Source of the DNA: Streptococcus penaeicida
Lineage (GTDB): Bacteria; Bacillota; Bacilli; Lactobacillales; Streptococcaceae
Reading direction: 5' to 3'
NCBI RefSeq assembly: GCF_002887775.1
Contig: NZ_LOCM01000006.1
Location: 114,959-178,958 of the forward strand
DNA: 64,000 nucleotides
Shown: positions 30,071 to 40,704 of the stretch, piece by piece
Layout: every line of letters starts with the position of its first letter
Position numbering within the stretch: the stretch's first letter is position 1
The notes under the pieces: model-generated
What the model saw: only the letters and a program-made list of their open reading frames with translations
Told to the model about the DNA's origin: nothing
Databases searched by the model: none
Made by a program: the position numbers and the translations under genes

Positions 30071-30985
30071 ATGTACGATACAATCATAATTGGTTCAGGT
30101 CCTGCAGGTATGACGGCTGCTTTATATGCAGCCCGAAGTAACCTTAAGGTTGGGATGATTGAACAAGGGGCTCCTGGTGGTCAAATGAATAATACTTCTG
30201 AAATCGAAAACTATCCAGGGTATGACCATATTTCCGGCCCAGAGTTATCGATGAAGATGTTTGAGCCTTTAGAAAAATTCGAAGTAGAGCATATTTATGG
30301 TATTGTTCAAAATGTTGAAGATTTTGGGGCTTACAAACGGATTTTCACTGAAGATAGCTCTTTTGATGCCAAAACAGTTATTTTAGCGACTGGTGCCAAA
30401 TACCGCTTATTAAATGTTCCAGGTGAGGAAACTTTTACAAGTCGAGGAGTTTCTTATTGTGCAGTTTGCGATGGTGCTTTTTTCCGAGAACAAGACTTAT
30501 TAGTAGTTGGTGGAGGGGATTCTGCAGTGGAAGAAGCTATCTACCTTACACAATTTGCTAAATCTGTTACAATTGTTCACCGCCGTGATCAACTGAGAGC
30601 TCAGAAAATTTTACAGGACCGTGCCTTTGCTAACGAGAAAATTTCTTTTATTTGGGATTCAGTTGTTGAAGAAATTCAGGGCGACAATATTAAGGTTTCA
30701 AATGTCCTCATAAAAAATGTTAAAACTCAAGAAATAACCAACCATAATTTTGGTGGCGTCTTTATTTATGTAGGAATGTTGCCTGTCACATCTATGGTTT
30801 CTGAACTTGATATCTGTGACAATGAAGGTTGGGTAGAAACGGATGATCACATGAAAACTGCTGTCCCTGGTATCTTCGCAATTGGTGATGTTCGTCAAAA
30901 AAATCTTCGCCAAATTACCACAGCTGTCGGTGACGGTGCCATAGCTGGTCAGGGCGTTTATCATTATATTGAAAATATGAAATAA
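30071..30985 (+). CDS. trxB: Thioredoxin-disulfide reductase
   Basis: FAD- and NADPH-dependent reductase of 304 residues that keeps thioredoxin reduced. FAD-binding GSGPAGMTAALYAA is at the N terminus, the redox pair is Cys130 and Cys133 in SYCAVCDG, the NADPH motif is GGGDSAVEEA, and the second FAD motif ends in AIGDV. The start follows AAGGAGAAA. A strong terminator follows. Confidence 0.95.
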   Translation: MYDTIIIGSGPAGMTAALYAARSNLKVGMIEQGAPGGQMNNTSEIENYPGYDHISGPELSMKMFEPLEKFEVEHIYGIVQNVEDFGAYKRIFTEDSSFDAKTVILATGAKYRLLNVPGEETFTSRGVSYCAVCDGAFFREQDLLVVGGGDSAVEEAIYLTQFAKSVTIVHRRDQLRAQKILQDRAFANEKISFIWDSVVEEIQGDNIKVSNVLIKNVKTQEITNHNFGGVFIYVGMLPVTSMVSELDICDNEGWVETDDHMKTAVPGIFAIGDVRQKNLRQITTAVGDGAIAGQGVYHYIENMK

Positions 30986-30993
30986 AAGATTAT

Positions 30994-31027
30994 ACTGGAC
31001 ACAGTGATGGGTGTCCAGTTCTTTTTT
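30994..31027 (+). terminator. Terminator after trxB
   Basis: ACTGGACAC pairs perfectly with GTGTCCAGT around 8 bases, followed by a T-rich run. Confidence 0.9.
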
Positions 31028-31059
31028 ATTTTCTTCTTCAAAATTTAGGAAAGCAAATG

Positions 31060-31088
31060 TTGTAAATATTCTGAAAATAGGGTATAAT
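31060..31088 (+). promoter_or_regulatory. Promoter of the amino acid permease gene
   Basis: TTGTAA (31060-31065), 17 bp, TATAAT (31083-31088). Confidence 0.75.
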
Positions 31089-31117
31089 AATTATATTTTT
31101 TAAGATCGGAGTGTATG

Positions 31118-32500
31118 ATGTCAAAACAGACAAATGAAAATCATGAAACAAAAAATGGTATGGTAAGGGGCTTACAAAATCGTCATGTCCAATTAATTGC
31201 CATTGCTGGTACTATTGGGACAGGTTTATTTATGGGATCTGGAAGGGCAATTTCCTTAACTGGACCATCAATTATCCTCGTGTATCTTATCACTGGTATT
31301 TTCATGTTTATGATGATGCGAGCTATTGGAGAAATGCTTTATTATGATCCTGATCAACATACTTTTATCAATTTTATTACAAAGTATATTGGACCAGGTT
31401 GGGGCTATTTCTCTGGCCTATCCTATTGGGTTTCACTGATTTTCATTGGGATGGCTGATATTACAGCGCTTGGTTCCTATGTTCAGTACTGGTTCCCTCA
31501 TTGGCAGTCTTGGATAATTCAATTAGTAGCTTTAGTGATTTTAGCTTCTGTCAACTTAATAGCTGTAAAAATCTTCGGTGAGACTGAATTCTGGTTTGCC
31601 ATGATAAAAATTGTTGCGATTATCGCTTTAATTGCGACAGCAGCCTTCATGATTATGACAGGATTTGAAACACCACATGGACAAGCAAGTTTAACCAATA
31701 TTTCAGATCATTTTTCATTCTTCCCTCATGGAACTTTAAAGTTCTTCATGGGCTTCCAGATGGTATTCTTTGCTTACCAAGCCATTGAATTTGTTGGGAT
31801 TACAACCTCTGAAACAGCTAATCCAAGAAAAGTTTTACCAAAAGCAATCCAAGAAATTCCAATTCGAATTGTTATTTTTTATGTCGGTTCACTTATTTCT
31901 ATTATGGCAATCGTTCCTTGGAAGGATTTACCTGTGGATAAATCTCCATTTGTTATGGTTTTCCAACTTGTTGGAATCAAATGGGCGGCAGCACTTATTA
32001 ACTTTGTCGTCTTGACTTCTTCAGCATCAGCATTAAACTCAGTTCTTTATTCTTCAGGACGGCATTTGTATCAATTGGCCTGTGAAAATGCTAATAACTT
32101 TACAAATTCCTTGAAGTTAAATCATTTATCTAGACAAGGCGTACCAAGTCGCGCAATCATTGCCTCTGCTTTTGTTGTAGGTATTTCAGCTATCATTAAT
32201 GTTTTACCTGGTGTTTCTGATGCCTTTGCTTTGATTGCTGCTTCCTCTTCAGGAGTTTATATTGCTATTTATGCTCTTACGATGGTTGCCCATTGGAAAT
32301 ACCGCCAGTCCGATGACTTTATGGCTGATGGTTTCCTAATGCCTATGTATAAGGTGGCGACGCCAATTACATTAGTCTTCTTTGCACTCGTTTTTATCTC
32401 CTTATTCCTTCAAGAATCTACTTTTATTGGAGCAGTGGGAGCAACAATTTGGATTATTGTTTTTGGCCTCTATTGTCATTTTAAATTTAAGACAAAATAA
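31118..32500 (+). CDS. APC-family amino acid permease
   Basis: Secondary transporter of 460 residues with about twelve membrane helices, amino acid transporter (AAT) branch of the APC superfamily. The signature LQNRHVQLIAIAGTIGTGLF sits at the first helix, followed by GRAISLTGPS; ETANPRKVLPKAI is the conserved loop. Closest in style to CycA-like D-serine/D-alanine/glycine or related amino acid permeases, but the substrate is not proven. Tandem ATGs at 31115 and 31118; CGGAG at 31107-31111 is better spaced for 31118. Confidence 0.88.
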   Translation: MSKQTNENHETKNGMVRGLQNRHVQLIAIAGTIGTGLFMGSGRAISLTGPSIILVYLITGIFMFMMMRAIGEMLYYDPDQHTFINFITKYIGPGWGYFSGLSYWVSLIFIGMADITALGSYVQYWFPHWQSWIIQLVALVILASVNLIAVKIFGETEFWFAMIKIVAIIALIATAAFMIMTGFETPHGQASLTNISDHFSFFPHGTLKFFMGFQMVFFAYQAIEFVGITTSETANPRKVLPKAIQEIPIRIVIFYVGSLISIMAIVPWKDLPVDKSPFVMVFQLVGIKWAAALINFVVLTSSASALNSVLYSSGRHLYQLACENANNFTNSLKLNHLSRQGVPSRAIIASAFVVGISAIINVLPGVSDAFALIAASSSGVYIAIYALTMVAHWKYRQSDDFMADGFLMPMYKVATPITLVFFALVFISLFLQESTFIGAVGATIWIIVFGLYCHFKFKTK

Positions 32501-32504
32501 AAAT

Positions 32505-32531
32505 AAGGTTGGGATATTTCATCTCAACCTT
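32505..32531 (+). terminator. Hairpin after the permease gene
   Basis: AAGGTTGGGAT pairs with ATCTCAACCTT (one G-U pair) around 5 bases. The T-tract is weak. Confidence 0.65.
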
Positions 32532-32608
32532 GTCACTTATTTATAAGATCAGTTTAATGTTACCTTTGAAATTTCCAGTTTTCGGATAATTATTCAAGTG
32601 CAAAAGTA

Positions 32609-32617
32609 TGTTATAAT
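32609..32617 (+). promoter_or_regulatory. pncB promoter
   Basis: Extended -10 TGT-TATAAT (32609-32617), about 30 bases before the ATG. Confidence 0.65.
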
Positions 32618-32646
32618 AGTAACAATAATCAATAGAGGACAAAATT

Positions 32647-34104
32647 ATGTATAAAGATGACAGTTTAACCCTACATACCGATTTATATCAAATTAATATG
32701 ATGCAAGTCTATTTTGACCAAGGTATTCATAATAAGAAAGCTGTATTTGAAGTCTATTTCCGCAAACAGCCTTTCGAGAATGGTTACGCTATTTTTGCAG
32801 GTTTACAACGACTTGTTGAATATTTGGAAAACTTAACCTTTTCCGAGAGTGACTTAGCTTACTTGGCTGACTTGGGTTATAAAGGGGAGTTCTTAGATTA
32901 TCTAAAAAATCTAAAATTAGAACTTACTGTCCGTTCAGCAAAAGAAGGGGATTTAGTTTTCGCAAATGAACCGATTGTTCAAGTGGAAGGACCATTAGGA
33001 CAATGCCAATTAGTTGAAACTGCTCTATTAAATATTGTTAATTTCCAGACCTTGATTGCGACTAAAGCAGCTCGTATCCGCTCTGTCATTGAAGATGAAC
33101 CACTTTTGGAATTTGGTACACGTCGGGCTCAAGAAGTAGATGCTGCTTTTTGGGGCACTCGCGCAGCAGTTATTGGCGGCGCTAATGCTACAAGTAATGT
33201 TCGTGCCGGTAAAGTTTTTGGTATCCCAGTATCGGGAACACATGCTCATGCCTTGGTTCAAGCCTATGGTAATGACTACGAAGCTTTCAAAGCATATGCA
33301 GCAACTCATAAGGATTGTGTTTTCTTAGTGGATACCTATGATACTTTGAAAGTCGGAGTTCCTAACGCTATTAAGGTTGCCAAAGAGTTAGGCGATAGTA
33401 TTAATTTTCTTGGTGTTCGTTTAGACTCAGGAGATTTAGCCTACCTTTCAAAAAAAGTTCGCCAACAGCTTGATGAAGCAGGATTCCCTAATGCCAAAAT
33501 TTATGCTTCAAACGACTTAGATGAAAATACGATTCTCAATTTGAAGATGCAAAAAGCTAAGATTGATGTTTGGGGGGTTGGTACAAAATTAATTACTGCC
33601 TATGATCAACCAGCTCTTGGTGCAGTTTATAAAATGGTCTCCATTGAAAATGAAGTAGGTCAAATGGAAGACACCATAAAGTTATCTAATAACGCTGAAA
33701 AAGTTTCAACTCCAGGCAAAAAACAAGTTTGGCGGATTACTAGTCTAGAAAAAGGCAAATCTGAAGGGGATTATATTACCTTTACAGATGTCGATGTTAA
33801 TAGTCTTGATCAAATTGAAATGTTCCACCCAACTTATACTTACATCAAAAAAGTTGTTAAAAATTTCGAAGCGGTACCATTGTTAGTTGATGTTTTTAAA
33901 GATGGAGAGCTTATTTACGACTTACCGGATTTACAAACGATTCAAGCATATGCTCGAAAAGAATTTGATAAACTTTGGGATGAATATAAGCGTGTCTTGA
34001 ATCCACAAGATTATCCGGTCGATCTTGCTAAAGATGTTTGGGATAATAAAATGAACCTCATTTCAAGTATTCGCCACAAAACGTATGGGGAAGGTGAGCT
34101 CTAA
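32647..34104 (+). CDS. pncB: Nicotinate phosphoribosyltransferase
   Basis: Salvage enzyme of 485 residues that couples nicotinate to PRPP, giving nicotinate mononucleotide for NAD synthesis. It shows the N-terminal [24 protein letters not shown] with the family's substrate-binding residues, SGTHAHA with the phosphorylatable His region, and [10 protein letters not shown]. It overlaps nadE by one base, so the two NAD genes form an operon. Confidence 0.95.
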   Translation: MYKDDSLTLHTDLYQINMMQVYFDQGIHNKKAVFEVYFRKQPFENGYAIFAGLQRLVEYLENLTFSESDLAYLADLGYKGEFLDYLKNLKLELTVRSAKEGDLVFANEPIVQVEGPLGQCQLVETALLNIVNFQTLIATKAARIRSVIEDEPLLEFGTRRAQEVDAAFWGTRAAVIGGANATSNVRAGKVFGIPVSGTHAHALVQAYGNDYEAFKAYAATHKDCVFLVDTYDTLKVGVPNAIKVAKELGDSINFLGVRLDSGDLAYLSKKVRQQLDEAGFPNAKIYASNDLDENTILNLKMQKAKIDVWGVGTKLITAYDQPALGAVYKMVSIENEVGQMEDTIKLSNNAEKVSTPGKKQVWRITSLEKGKSEGDYITFTDVDVNSLDQIEMFHPTYTYIKKVVKNFEAVPLLVDVFKDGELIYDLPDLQTIQAYARKEFDKLWDEYKRVLNPQDYPVDLAKDVWDNKMNLISSIRHKTYGEGEL

Positions 34105-34927
34105 TGACATTACAGAAGGAAATTATAAAACAGCTTGGAGTTAAAGCTACTATTAATCCTGATGAAGAAATCAGAAAATCGGTTGATTTCCTAAAGTCCT
34201 ACTTAAAGAAGCATTCCTTTTTAAAAACATTGGTACTTGGGATTTCAGGAGGTCAGGATTCTACTTTAGCTGGTCGCTTAGCTCAGATGGCAATAGAAGA
34301 GATGAGAGAAGAGACTGGGCAAGAAGATTATCAATTTATTGCAATAAGACTTCCATATGGTGTTCAAGTTGATGAGGCAGATGCTCAATTAGCTTTGGCC
34401 TTTATCCAACCCGATCAGAACCTAACCATAAATATTAAGCAAGCCGTAGATGGTCAAGTTCGTGCTTTAGAAGAGGCAGGAATTACTATTTCAGATTTTA
34501 ATAAGGGCAATATTAAAGCACGTCAGAGAATGATTAGTCAGTATGCTGTTGCCGGTCAAAGCAGTGGGGCAGTTATTGGTACTGATCATGCTGCTGAAAA
34601 TATTACAGCTTTCTTCACTAAATTTGGTGATGGAGGCGCTGATATTTTACCGCTCTTTAGATTGAACAAACGACAAGGGCGTCAACTCTTAAAAGCTTTA
34701 GGTGCAGATGCGAGACTCTATGAAAAAGTTCCAACTGCTGATTTAGAGGAAAATAAACCTGGTATTGCAGACGAAGTTGCCTTGGGTGTTACCTATAATG
34801 ATATTGATGACTACCTTGAAGGAAAAATTATATCAGCTGAAGCACAGGCTAAAATTGAGCTTGGTGGTATAAAGGACTTCATAAACGCCATTTGCCAATT
34901 ACTATTTTTGATGATTTTTGGAAATAA
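34104..34927 (+). CDS. nadE: NAD synthetase, frameshifted near the C terminus
   Basis: Ammonia-dependent NAD synthetase that amidates deamido-NAD. The PP-loop SGGQDST (residues 48-54), [19 protein letters not shown] and [11 protein letters not shown] are intact. After AQAKIE the frame breaks and runs to 34985 with an unrelated tail. Adding one G at about 34859 (GAGCTT to GAGGCTT) restores [13 protein letters not shown] and a stop at 34925-34927, giving exactly 274 residues, the family's usual length. A sequencing error is likely; as written, the protein would lose its conserved C terminus. Confidence 0.9.
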
Positions 34928-34955
34928 AGATTTTAGTTTTTTATTAATAACAATT

Positions 34956-34983
34956 AAAAACGCTAGGTATCCTAGCGTTTTTT
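34956..34983 (+). terminator. Terminator after nadE
   Basis: AAAAACGCTAGG pairs with CCTAGCGTTTTT around a 3-base loop, with a T6 run. It lies beyond the repaired nadE stop but inside the frameshifted reading frame, which supports the repair. Confidence 0.9.
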
Positions 34984-35043
34984 GACTTGAAGAAAGTTGA
35001 AATAGTTCTATAATAGAAGGTAAGTAAAAAAATGGAGGATATT

Positions 35044-36377
35044 ATGTCACAAATTACCCAATCGTTTACCGATAAATTAATTGCCAATTATGAGAATAAT
35101 CCTAAGTTTAAGGCAATAGAGAATGCAGTGAGCCATAATGGATTGCTCAAATCACTGGAGACACGCCAAAGTGCTGTGGAGAATGATTTTGTTTTTTCTG
35201 TAGATGTTACAAAGGACAAGGTTACTAATCAAAAGGCTTCTGGTCGTTGTTGGATGTTTGCGGCACTTAACACTTTTCGTCATCAATTAATTTCAGACTT
35301 CAAGTTAGACAATTTTGAATTATCTCAATCCCATACTTTCTTCTGGGATAAATATGAAAAAGCAAACTGGTTTATGGAACAAATTATAGCAACTGCAGAC
35401 CAAGATTTGACCAGTCGAAAGGTAAAATTCCTTTTGGATGTTCCTCAACAAGATGGTGGCCAATGGGATATGGTTGTCGCTCTTTTTGATAAATACGGTG
35501 TTGTTCCGAAATCAGTTTATCCTGAATCTGTTTCTTCAAGCAACAGCAGAGAATTAAACAGTATTCTTAATAAATTATTGAGACAAGATGCTCAGATTCT
35601 CCGTGAATGCATTCAGTCTGGAGCTGATACTCAAACGGTGCAAGCCAAGAAAGAGGCTTTGTTAGAGGAAGTCTTTAATTTCTTGGCTATTAACCTAGGA
35701 CTACCGCCTAAAGAATTTGATTTCGCATACCGTGATAAGGATAATCAATTTCACCGTGAAAGAGCCATTACACCCCAAGAGTTTTATCAAAAATATGTCG
35801 GTTTGAACTTGTCGGACTATGTTTCTATTATTAATGCTCCAACCCAGGATAAGCCTTTCGGGCAATCTTATACTGTTGAGATGTTGGTAATGTCGTTGGA
35901 AGTCGAGATGTCCGTTACCTTAATTTAGAAATGGATCGCTTTAAAGAGTTAGCAATCAAACAAATGCAAGAAGGTGAATCAGTTTGGTTCGGTTCGGATG
36001 TGGGTCAAGTCTCTGATCGTAAAAAGGGTATCCTAGCAATCAATACTTATGATTTCGAATCAAGTATGGACATTGTATTGAGCCAAGACAAAGCTAGTCG
36101 ATTAGATTATAGCGAAAGTTTAATGACACACGCCATGGTCTTGACCGGTGTGGATTTGGATGAAAATGGCCGAGCTCTTAAATGGAAGGTTGAAAATTCA
36201 TGGGGTGAGGATGTTGGAGATAAGGGGTACTTTGTGGCTTCCGATGCATGGATGGATGAGTACACCTATCAAATTGTTGTTCGCAAGAATTTACTGACTG
36301 CTGAAGAGCTGGCAGCTTATGAAGCTGAGCCAATCGTCCTAGCACCATGGGATCCGATGGGAGCTTTAGCAAAATAA
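35044..36377 (+). CDS. pepC: Aminopeptidase C, interrupted by one frameshift
   Basis: Cytoplasmic cysteine aminopeptidase of the bleomycin-hydrolase family (C1B), acting on peptides taken up by the cell. The catalytic Cys is in ASGRCWMFAALNTFR near residue 70, the His in SLMTHAMVLTGVD and the Asn in KVENSWGEDVG. The frame breaks after YTVEML and stops at 35928; the rest continues to 36377. Adding one G at about 35886 (TTGGTAATG to TTGGGTAATG) restores GNVVGSRDVRYLNLE and 444 residues. The start at 35044 has GGAGG at 35034-35038. A sequencing error is likely. Confidence 0.9.
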
Positions 36378-36411
36378 AAAAATAATTCGGAAATTTTCCG
36401 AATTATTTTTT
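36376..36411. terminator. Bidirectional terminator between pepC and pbp1a
   Basis: AATAATTCGGAAA pairs with TTTCCGAATTATT, flanked by A- and T-runs, between convergent genes. Confidence 0.9.
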
Positions 36412-36417
36412 GTTTGA

Positions 36418-38631
36418 TTAGTTTCCATTACCATTATTCTGACCAACACCATTTCCGTTACCGTTCCCTGGGGTCGTTGGAGTAGATGTTGAAGGAGAAC
36501 CCGTAGTATCGCTAGCAGAAGTTGAATCTGATGTCGTTGAACTTTCTGAAGTGTTTCCTTGATTGGTATTGGCATTATTACTTGAGGAATTGCCGCCGTA
36601 TATATTGTTATAAACGGAACTATTACCATTATTATTAGTTGTATAAGTACCACCATAGAGGTAAAGCATTCCACCACTACGGTATAGTCCACTCGGCATA
36701 ATCCAATCTTCGCTATAGCCTTCTGTCAAGTATGTCATCATACTACGATAAACGCGAGTTGCAACATTTAAACCATCCCCATATACAGGAGTTAAGCGAC
36801 TACGATAACCAGTCCAAACAGCCATTGCATATTTACTAGTATAACCTACGAAGTTTTCGTCTGGAGCCATTGTTCCAACGTAATCAGGATATAATCCAGT
36901 TTCTGCACTGATTTTTGCTAGTTCCTCATCAGTATAGTTTGAAGTACCAGTTTTCCCTGCTTGGATCACACCAGGAATTCGAGCTTCAGTACCAGTACCA
37001 TAAGTTAAAACAGTTTTTAACATGTCTGTCATCATATAGGCTGTAGTTTCTTTCATTGCACGTTTGCCTTTTTCTTCGATGACCTTTGAAGTCCCATCAT
37101 TAAATACAATTTTATTAACGTATTGCGGTTTATAGTAGTGTCCACCGTTCGCAAATGATGCATAAGCGGCAGCCATTTTCTCACTACTTGCTCCGTATTT
37201 TTGCTCAGAACTGCTATTGTTACTTGAGATAGCATTTGAGTAGTTCATTTCCGGATAGTCAATGCCAATGTCATTTAAGAATGTTTTAGCATAGTCAAGC
37301 CCTGCTGCATCGAGTGCACGAACTGCGGGAACATTACGTGATTGCATAATGGCTGTTTGAATGGTCATCCAACCGTTATATTTACGGTCCCAGTTATAAA
37401 GTTGTGTATCTGTACCAGGCCAGTAATAAACAGAGTCATTTGTCGATTGGGCCGTTGAGTTATAAGCACCACTTTCAATAGCAGGAGCATAGGCAGAAAT
37501 TGGTTTCATTGTTGAACCCCAGTCGCGGTCTGTTAGGACTGCTTGGTTTGTCCCAAATGAAACATTTTCATCCTGATGACGACTTCCAAGTTGAGCAATG
37601 ACATGACCATTTGTGACATCAATGATAGTTGAAGCTACTTGGAATTTATCATCTGGATAATAAACATAATCTTCACTGTTATAAATATCATAAAGTCGTT
37701 TTTGTGCTTCAGGCAGGATGTTTGTATAAACTTTTAATCCTGAAGTAAAAATATCTTTATTGGTTTCGGATTTAACTTGACTGATGACTTGTTTTAAGTA
37801 GTTATCCATATATTTTGGATAACTTGATGTTTTTTTCAAAGGTTTTAAGCCATCTGTTACTGGAGTAGCAATTGCTTCATCGTACTCAGCCTTAGTTAGA
37901 TTTTTTTCTGAAAGCATTTGACGTAAGACCAAATTACGACGAGTCGTGGCTGAATCAGGGTTTATATATGGATCATATTGCGTTGGTGCTTGTGGAATAC
38001 CAGCAAGCAAAGCGAGTTGAGCAAAAGATAAATCTTTAAGATCTTTACCATAGTATGATTTAGAAGCGGTAAGCATACCATAATTACCATTACCCATATA
38101 GACCTTATTAATATAGAAAGTTAATATTTCTTGCTTTGTATATTTACGTTCCATCTGGAGTGCTAACCAGACTTCTTGAGCTTTACGCTTTAAAGTCTGA
38201 TCTCTCTCAGCAGTTGAGAAGTAGGCTAGCTTAATTAACTGTTGGTCAAGTGTTGATCCACCTTGTGTACTTGAACTTGTCAAGTTGTGGAAGGCTGCAC
38301 CAAGAATACGATATAAATCGACACCACGGTGATTAAAGAAACGTTTATCCTCGATAGATGTAATCGCATTAACTAGATTAAGTGGAATACTATCTGCTGT
38401 TACATTTTCCCGTTTTTCAGAACCTAAATCGGCAATTAGTTTGTTATGTGCATCATAAACAAGACTGGAATTGGTAGATTTAAGGGCAGTTTCACTAAGC
38501 TTTGGCGCTGTGGAAATGTAAAAAGCAAATAATAAGCCACCAATGACGATAGCAAGGATGGTAAGACTAAGAATAGCTGCTAAAGCGTATTTTAGAATTT
38601 TACGAATGAATGGATTTTTGATACTAATCAC
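36418..38631 (-). CDS. pbp1a: Penicillin-binding protein 1A
   Basis: Bifunctional class A PBP of 737 residues. A membrane anchor near residues 12-35 is followed by the GT51 glycosyltransferase domain ([14 protein letters not shown] with the catalytic Glu; [24 protein letters not shown]) and the transpeptidase domain (Ser in [12 protein letters not shown] in [12 protein letters not shown] in [10 protein letters not shown]). The tail of about 75 residues is Ser/Thr/Asn/Gly-rich low complexity. The start is GTG inside recU (8-base overlap) with a weak ribosome site, so it is probably coupled to recU translation. Confidence 0.95.
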   Translation of the reverse strand: MISIKNPFIRKILKYALAAILSLTILAIVIGGLLFAFYISTAPKLSETALKSTNSSLVYDAHNKLIADLGSEKRENVTADSIPLNLVNAITSIEDKRFFNHRGVDLYRILGAAFHNLTSSSTQGGSTLDQQLIKLAYFSTAERDQTLKRKAQEVWLALQMERKYTKQEILTFYINKVYMGNGNYGMLTASKSYYGKDLKDLSFAQLALLAGIPQAPTQYDPYINPDSATTRRNLVLRQMLSEKNLTKAEYDEAIATPVTDGLKPLKKTSSYPKYMDNYLKQVISQVKSETNKDIFTSGLKVYTNILPEAQKRLYDIYNSEDYVYYPDDKFQVASTIIDVTNGHVIAQLGSRHQDENVSFGTNQAVLTDRDWGSTMKPISAYAPAIESGAYNSTAQSTNDSVYYWPGTDTQLYNWDRKYNGWMTIQTAIMQSRNVPAVRALDAAGLDYAKTFLNDIGIDYPEMNYSNAISSNNSSSEQKYGASSEKMAAAYASFANGGHYYKPQYVNKIVFNDGTSKVIEEKGKRAMKETTAYMMTDMLKTVLTYGTGTEARIPGVIQAGKTGTSNYTDEELAKISAETGLYPDYVGTMAPDENFVGYTSKYAMAVWTGYRSRLTPVYGDGLNVATRVYRSMMTYLTEGYSEDWIMPSGLYRSGGMLYLYGGTYTTNNNGNSSVYNNIYGGNSSSNNANTNQGNTSESSTTSDSTSASDTTGSPSTSTPTTPGNGNGNGVGQNNGNGN

Positions 38632-39226
38632 CGCCTAAAAAATTTTGTTCTATAATATCTAAATAAGGTACTTGAGGAAAAGCTCCAATTATTATCTGAT
38701 AGCCATTTTTTCTGATATAATCAAGTGGCATTGATTTACTACCTTTATCAATTTGATAGAAGTCAATTAAGGCTTTTGCTGGAAGATAATAAGTTTCTTT
38801 TAAAGTACTAAAGTGTAAAAGGACAAAACAAATTCCCTTTTGTTCTAAAACGGAAGCCATATGTTCTATCTGATGCGAATGAAAATTTTTCATAGGCATA
38901 GCTGTTTTTTGCCGAGTTTCCTTGGCTTCAAAATCAAGATAGAACCCTTTATAAACACCAGAATAATCTGTAGTTGATGCTTGTCGAAAATAAGCTTCTA
39001 CAATTTTTGCACGACTTCGTCGTGGATAATCAACTTTTACGATTTGAATAGGTGTCGGTTTTTTATGAATGACTGCAATCTTTCGAGATAGATAGTAATC
39101 ATTGGTAGCGTTGATAGCTGACTCGAATGACATCCCACGATTTGCAAAGTCAGTCTTTGGTTTCTTTTTTTCTTTTTGAACAGGGCTTATTCGTTTTCCT
39201 TTAAGTTGATGAGGATAATTAACCAT
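38624..39226 (-). CDS. recU: Holliday junction resolvase RecU
   Basis: Endonuclease of 200 residues that cleaves Holliday junctions during recombination and chromosome segregation. The nuclease core is visible as [44 protein letters not shown] and [10 protein letters not shown], containing the family's acidic residues. AGGAG precedes the ATG. It is encoded immediately upstream of pbp1a with overlap, the standard Gram-positive recU-pbp arrangement. Confidence 0.95.
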   Translation of the reverse strand: MVNYPHQLKGKRISPVQKEKKKPKTDFANRGMSFESAINATNDYYLSRKIAVIHKKPTPIQIVKVDYPRRSRAKIVEAYFRQASTTDYSGVYKGFYLDFEAKETRQKTAMPMKNFHSHQIEHMASVLEQKGICFVLLHFSTLKETYYLPAKALIDFYQIDKGSKSMPLDYIRKNGYQIIIGAFPQVPYLDIIEQNFLGGD

Positions 39227-39303
39227 AGTTCTCCTACTGACTTTACTTAATGAAAAATTTAAGCATTTTTATTATAACATATTTTTAGAAAGGAAAACAC
39301 AAT

Positions 39304-39819
39304 ATGACTGCGATTCTGGTTACAGGATACAAGAGTTTTGAACTGGGTATTTTTAAAGATAATGATCCAAGAGTATCGATTATTAAAAAAGCAATCCACA
39401 AAGACTTATTGCGCTTGATTGAAGAGGGGAATAATTGGTTTATTTTGACAGGTTCCTTAGGGTTTGAAGCGTGGGTGCTTGATGTTCTAAATGACTTGAA
39501 AGTTGAATATCCAATACAGATAGCGACTATTTTTGATTTTGAAACACATGGAATACAATGGAATGAGCAGAACCAAGAAAAATTACAGGCATTTAAACAA
39601 GTTGATTTTATCAAATATTGTTTTCCTACATATGAGAATGCTGGTCAATTTAGACAATATCAAGAATTTCTGATAGCTAATACAAACGGAGCCTATCTAT
39701 TTTATGACAGTGAATATGAAAGTAAGCTTCGTTATTTGGTCGATCGGTTGAAGGAATTACCTGACTATTCATTGCAGTTTTTAACCTTTGAACGTCTTAA
39801 TGAAATAATGGAAGAGTAA
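39304..39819 (+). CDS. YpsA family (DUF1273, SLOG domain) protein
   Basis: Cytoplasmic protein of 171 residues with a Rossmann-like SLOG fold: [12 protein letters not shown] at the N terminus and the nucleotide-binding-type TGSLGFEAW near residue 52. In B. subtilis and S. aureus the homologue YpsA influences cell division, and the gene commonly lies next to gpsB, as here. It is divergent from recU. The ligand is unknown. AAAGG lies before the ATG. Confidence 0.87.
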   Translation: MTAILVTGYKSFELGIFKDNDPRVSIIKKAIHKDLLRLIEEGNNWFILTGSLGFEAWVLDVLNDLKVEYPIQIATIFDFETHGIQWNEQNQEKLQAFKQVDFIKYCFPTYENAGQFRQYQEFLIANTNGAYLFYDSEYESKLRYLVDRLKELPDYSLQFLTFERLNEIMEE

Positions 39820-39852
39820 CGGGAACTTAATAATTGTAACTGTCTTTTAGAC

Positions 39853-39892
39853 TTGCTTTTTATTCTTTTTTTGGGTATCATAAATTATGATA
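39853..39892 (+). promoter_or_regulatory. gpsB promoter with palindrome over the -10
   Basis: TTGCTT (39853-39858), 17 bp, TATCAT (39876-39881). The perfect inverted repeat TATCATAAATTATGATA (39876-39892) covers the -10 and the predicted start of transcription, so it could be an operator. Confidence 0.5.
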
Positions 39893-39937
39893 TCAGAAAA
39901 TAGATATCAGATAGAACTACCGGTCGGAGAAAAGAGA

Positions 39938-40264
39938 ATGACAAGTATTATTTATAGTCCTAAGGACATTTTTGAACAAGAATTTAAAACTAGTATGCGT
40001 GGATTCGATAAAAAGGAAGTTGACGAATTTTTAGATAATGTCATCAAAGATTACGAATCCTATATTGCTGAGATTGAACATTTGAAGGCAGAGATCGATT
40101 CTTTGAAAAAAGAAAGTTCCCATGCTAGAGGAGCTGGTTTTGCAGAAGAACGCCATGCTATGGTGCAACCTACAAGAGTGACTCAGACGGCAACTAATTT
40201 TGATATTTTGAAAAGAATTAGTCGTTTAGAAAAAGAAGTATTTGGAAAACAAATCAGCGAATAA
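39938..40264 (+). CDS. gpsB: Cell division regulator GpsB
   Basis: DivIVA-like protein of 108 residues that links septal and peripheral wall synthesis and is needed for full StkP activity in other streptococci. The N-terminal domain shows [25 protein letters not shown] and a coiled coil; a short variable linker and a C-terminal [15 protein letters not shown] helix follow. The frame extends to ATG 39887 but the GGAGAAAAGAG before 39938 and family length favour 39938. rnpB follows directly. Confidence 0.92.
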   Translation: MTSIIYSPKDIFEQEFKTSMRGFDKKEVDEFLDNVIKDYESYIAEIEHLKAEIDSLKKESSHARGAGFAEERHAMVQPTRVTQTATNFDILKRISRLEKEVFGKQISE

Positions 40265-40267
40265 TTT

Positions 40268-40652
40268 TTGGACGTGCAATTTTTGGATAATCGCGTAGCT
40301 TTAAAGGCTATGAGGAAAGTCCATGCTAGCACTGGCTGTGATGCCAGTAGTGTTTGTGCTAGGCGAAAAAATAAGCTAGGGATGTCTTTTGACATCACGG
40401 CGGGAGAAAGAGCTAAGTCTAAGATATGCTCCAGTATCTCTGAAAGTGCCACAGTGACGCAGTTTTTATGGAAACGTAGGAAATGGAACGCGGTAAACCC
40501 CTCAAGCTAGCAACCCAAACTTTGGTCGGGGCATGGAATAGAAGGGAAACGAACTAGCTATTCTGACTGTTTACAGTAGACAGATGATTATCGAAAGAAG
40601 TGATACCTAGTCATTTCTGGAACAAAACATGGCTTATAGAAAATTGCATATT
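40268..40652 (+). ncRNA. rnpB: RNase P RNA, bacterial class B
   Basis: Catalytic RNA that matures the 5' ends of tRNAs. Universally conserved blocks are present: GAGGAAAGTCCATGC near 40311, the GAAAGTGCCACAGTGACG block near 40441, GGAACGCGGTAAACCCC near 40485, and ACAAAACATGGCTTA near 40622. The first helix pairs GTGCAATTTT (about 40274) with AAAATTGCAT (about 40640). Ends are approximate by a few bases. Location between gpsB and the THUMP methyltransferase is typical of streptococci. Confidence 0.93.
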
Positions 40653-40657
40653 AGGTT

Positions 40658-40679
40658 AAGCTAGCACTTGCTAGCTTTT
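40658..40679 (+). terminator. Terminator after rnpB
   Basis: AAGCTAGC pairs perfectly with GCTAGCTT around ACTT, followed by TTATTTT. Confidence 0.85.
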
Positions 40680-40704
40680 ATTTTCATTAAAGAGAAAGAT
40701 TATT

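Noticed and set aside
34928..34985. Novel C-terminal tail of NadE
   Set aside because: It results from the frameshift and runs through the terminator; one added G restores the normal ending.
40268..40510. 80-residue reading frame after gpsB
   Set aside because: It coincides with the RNase P RNA, whose conserved blocks are unmistakable.
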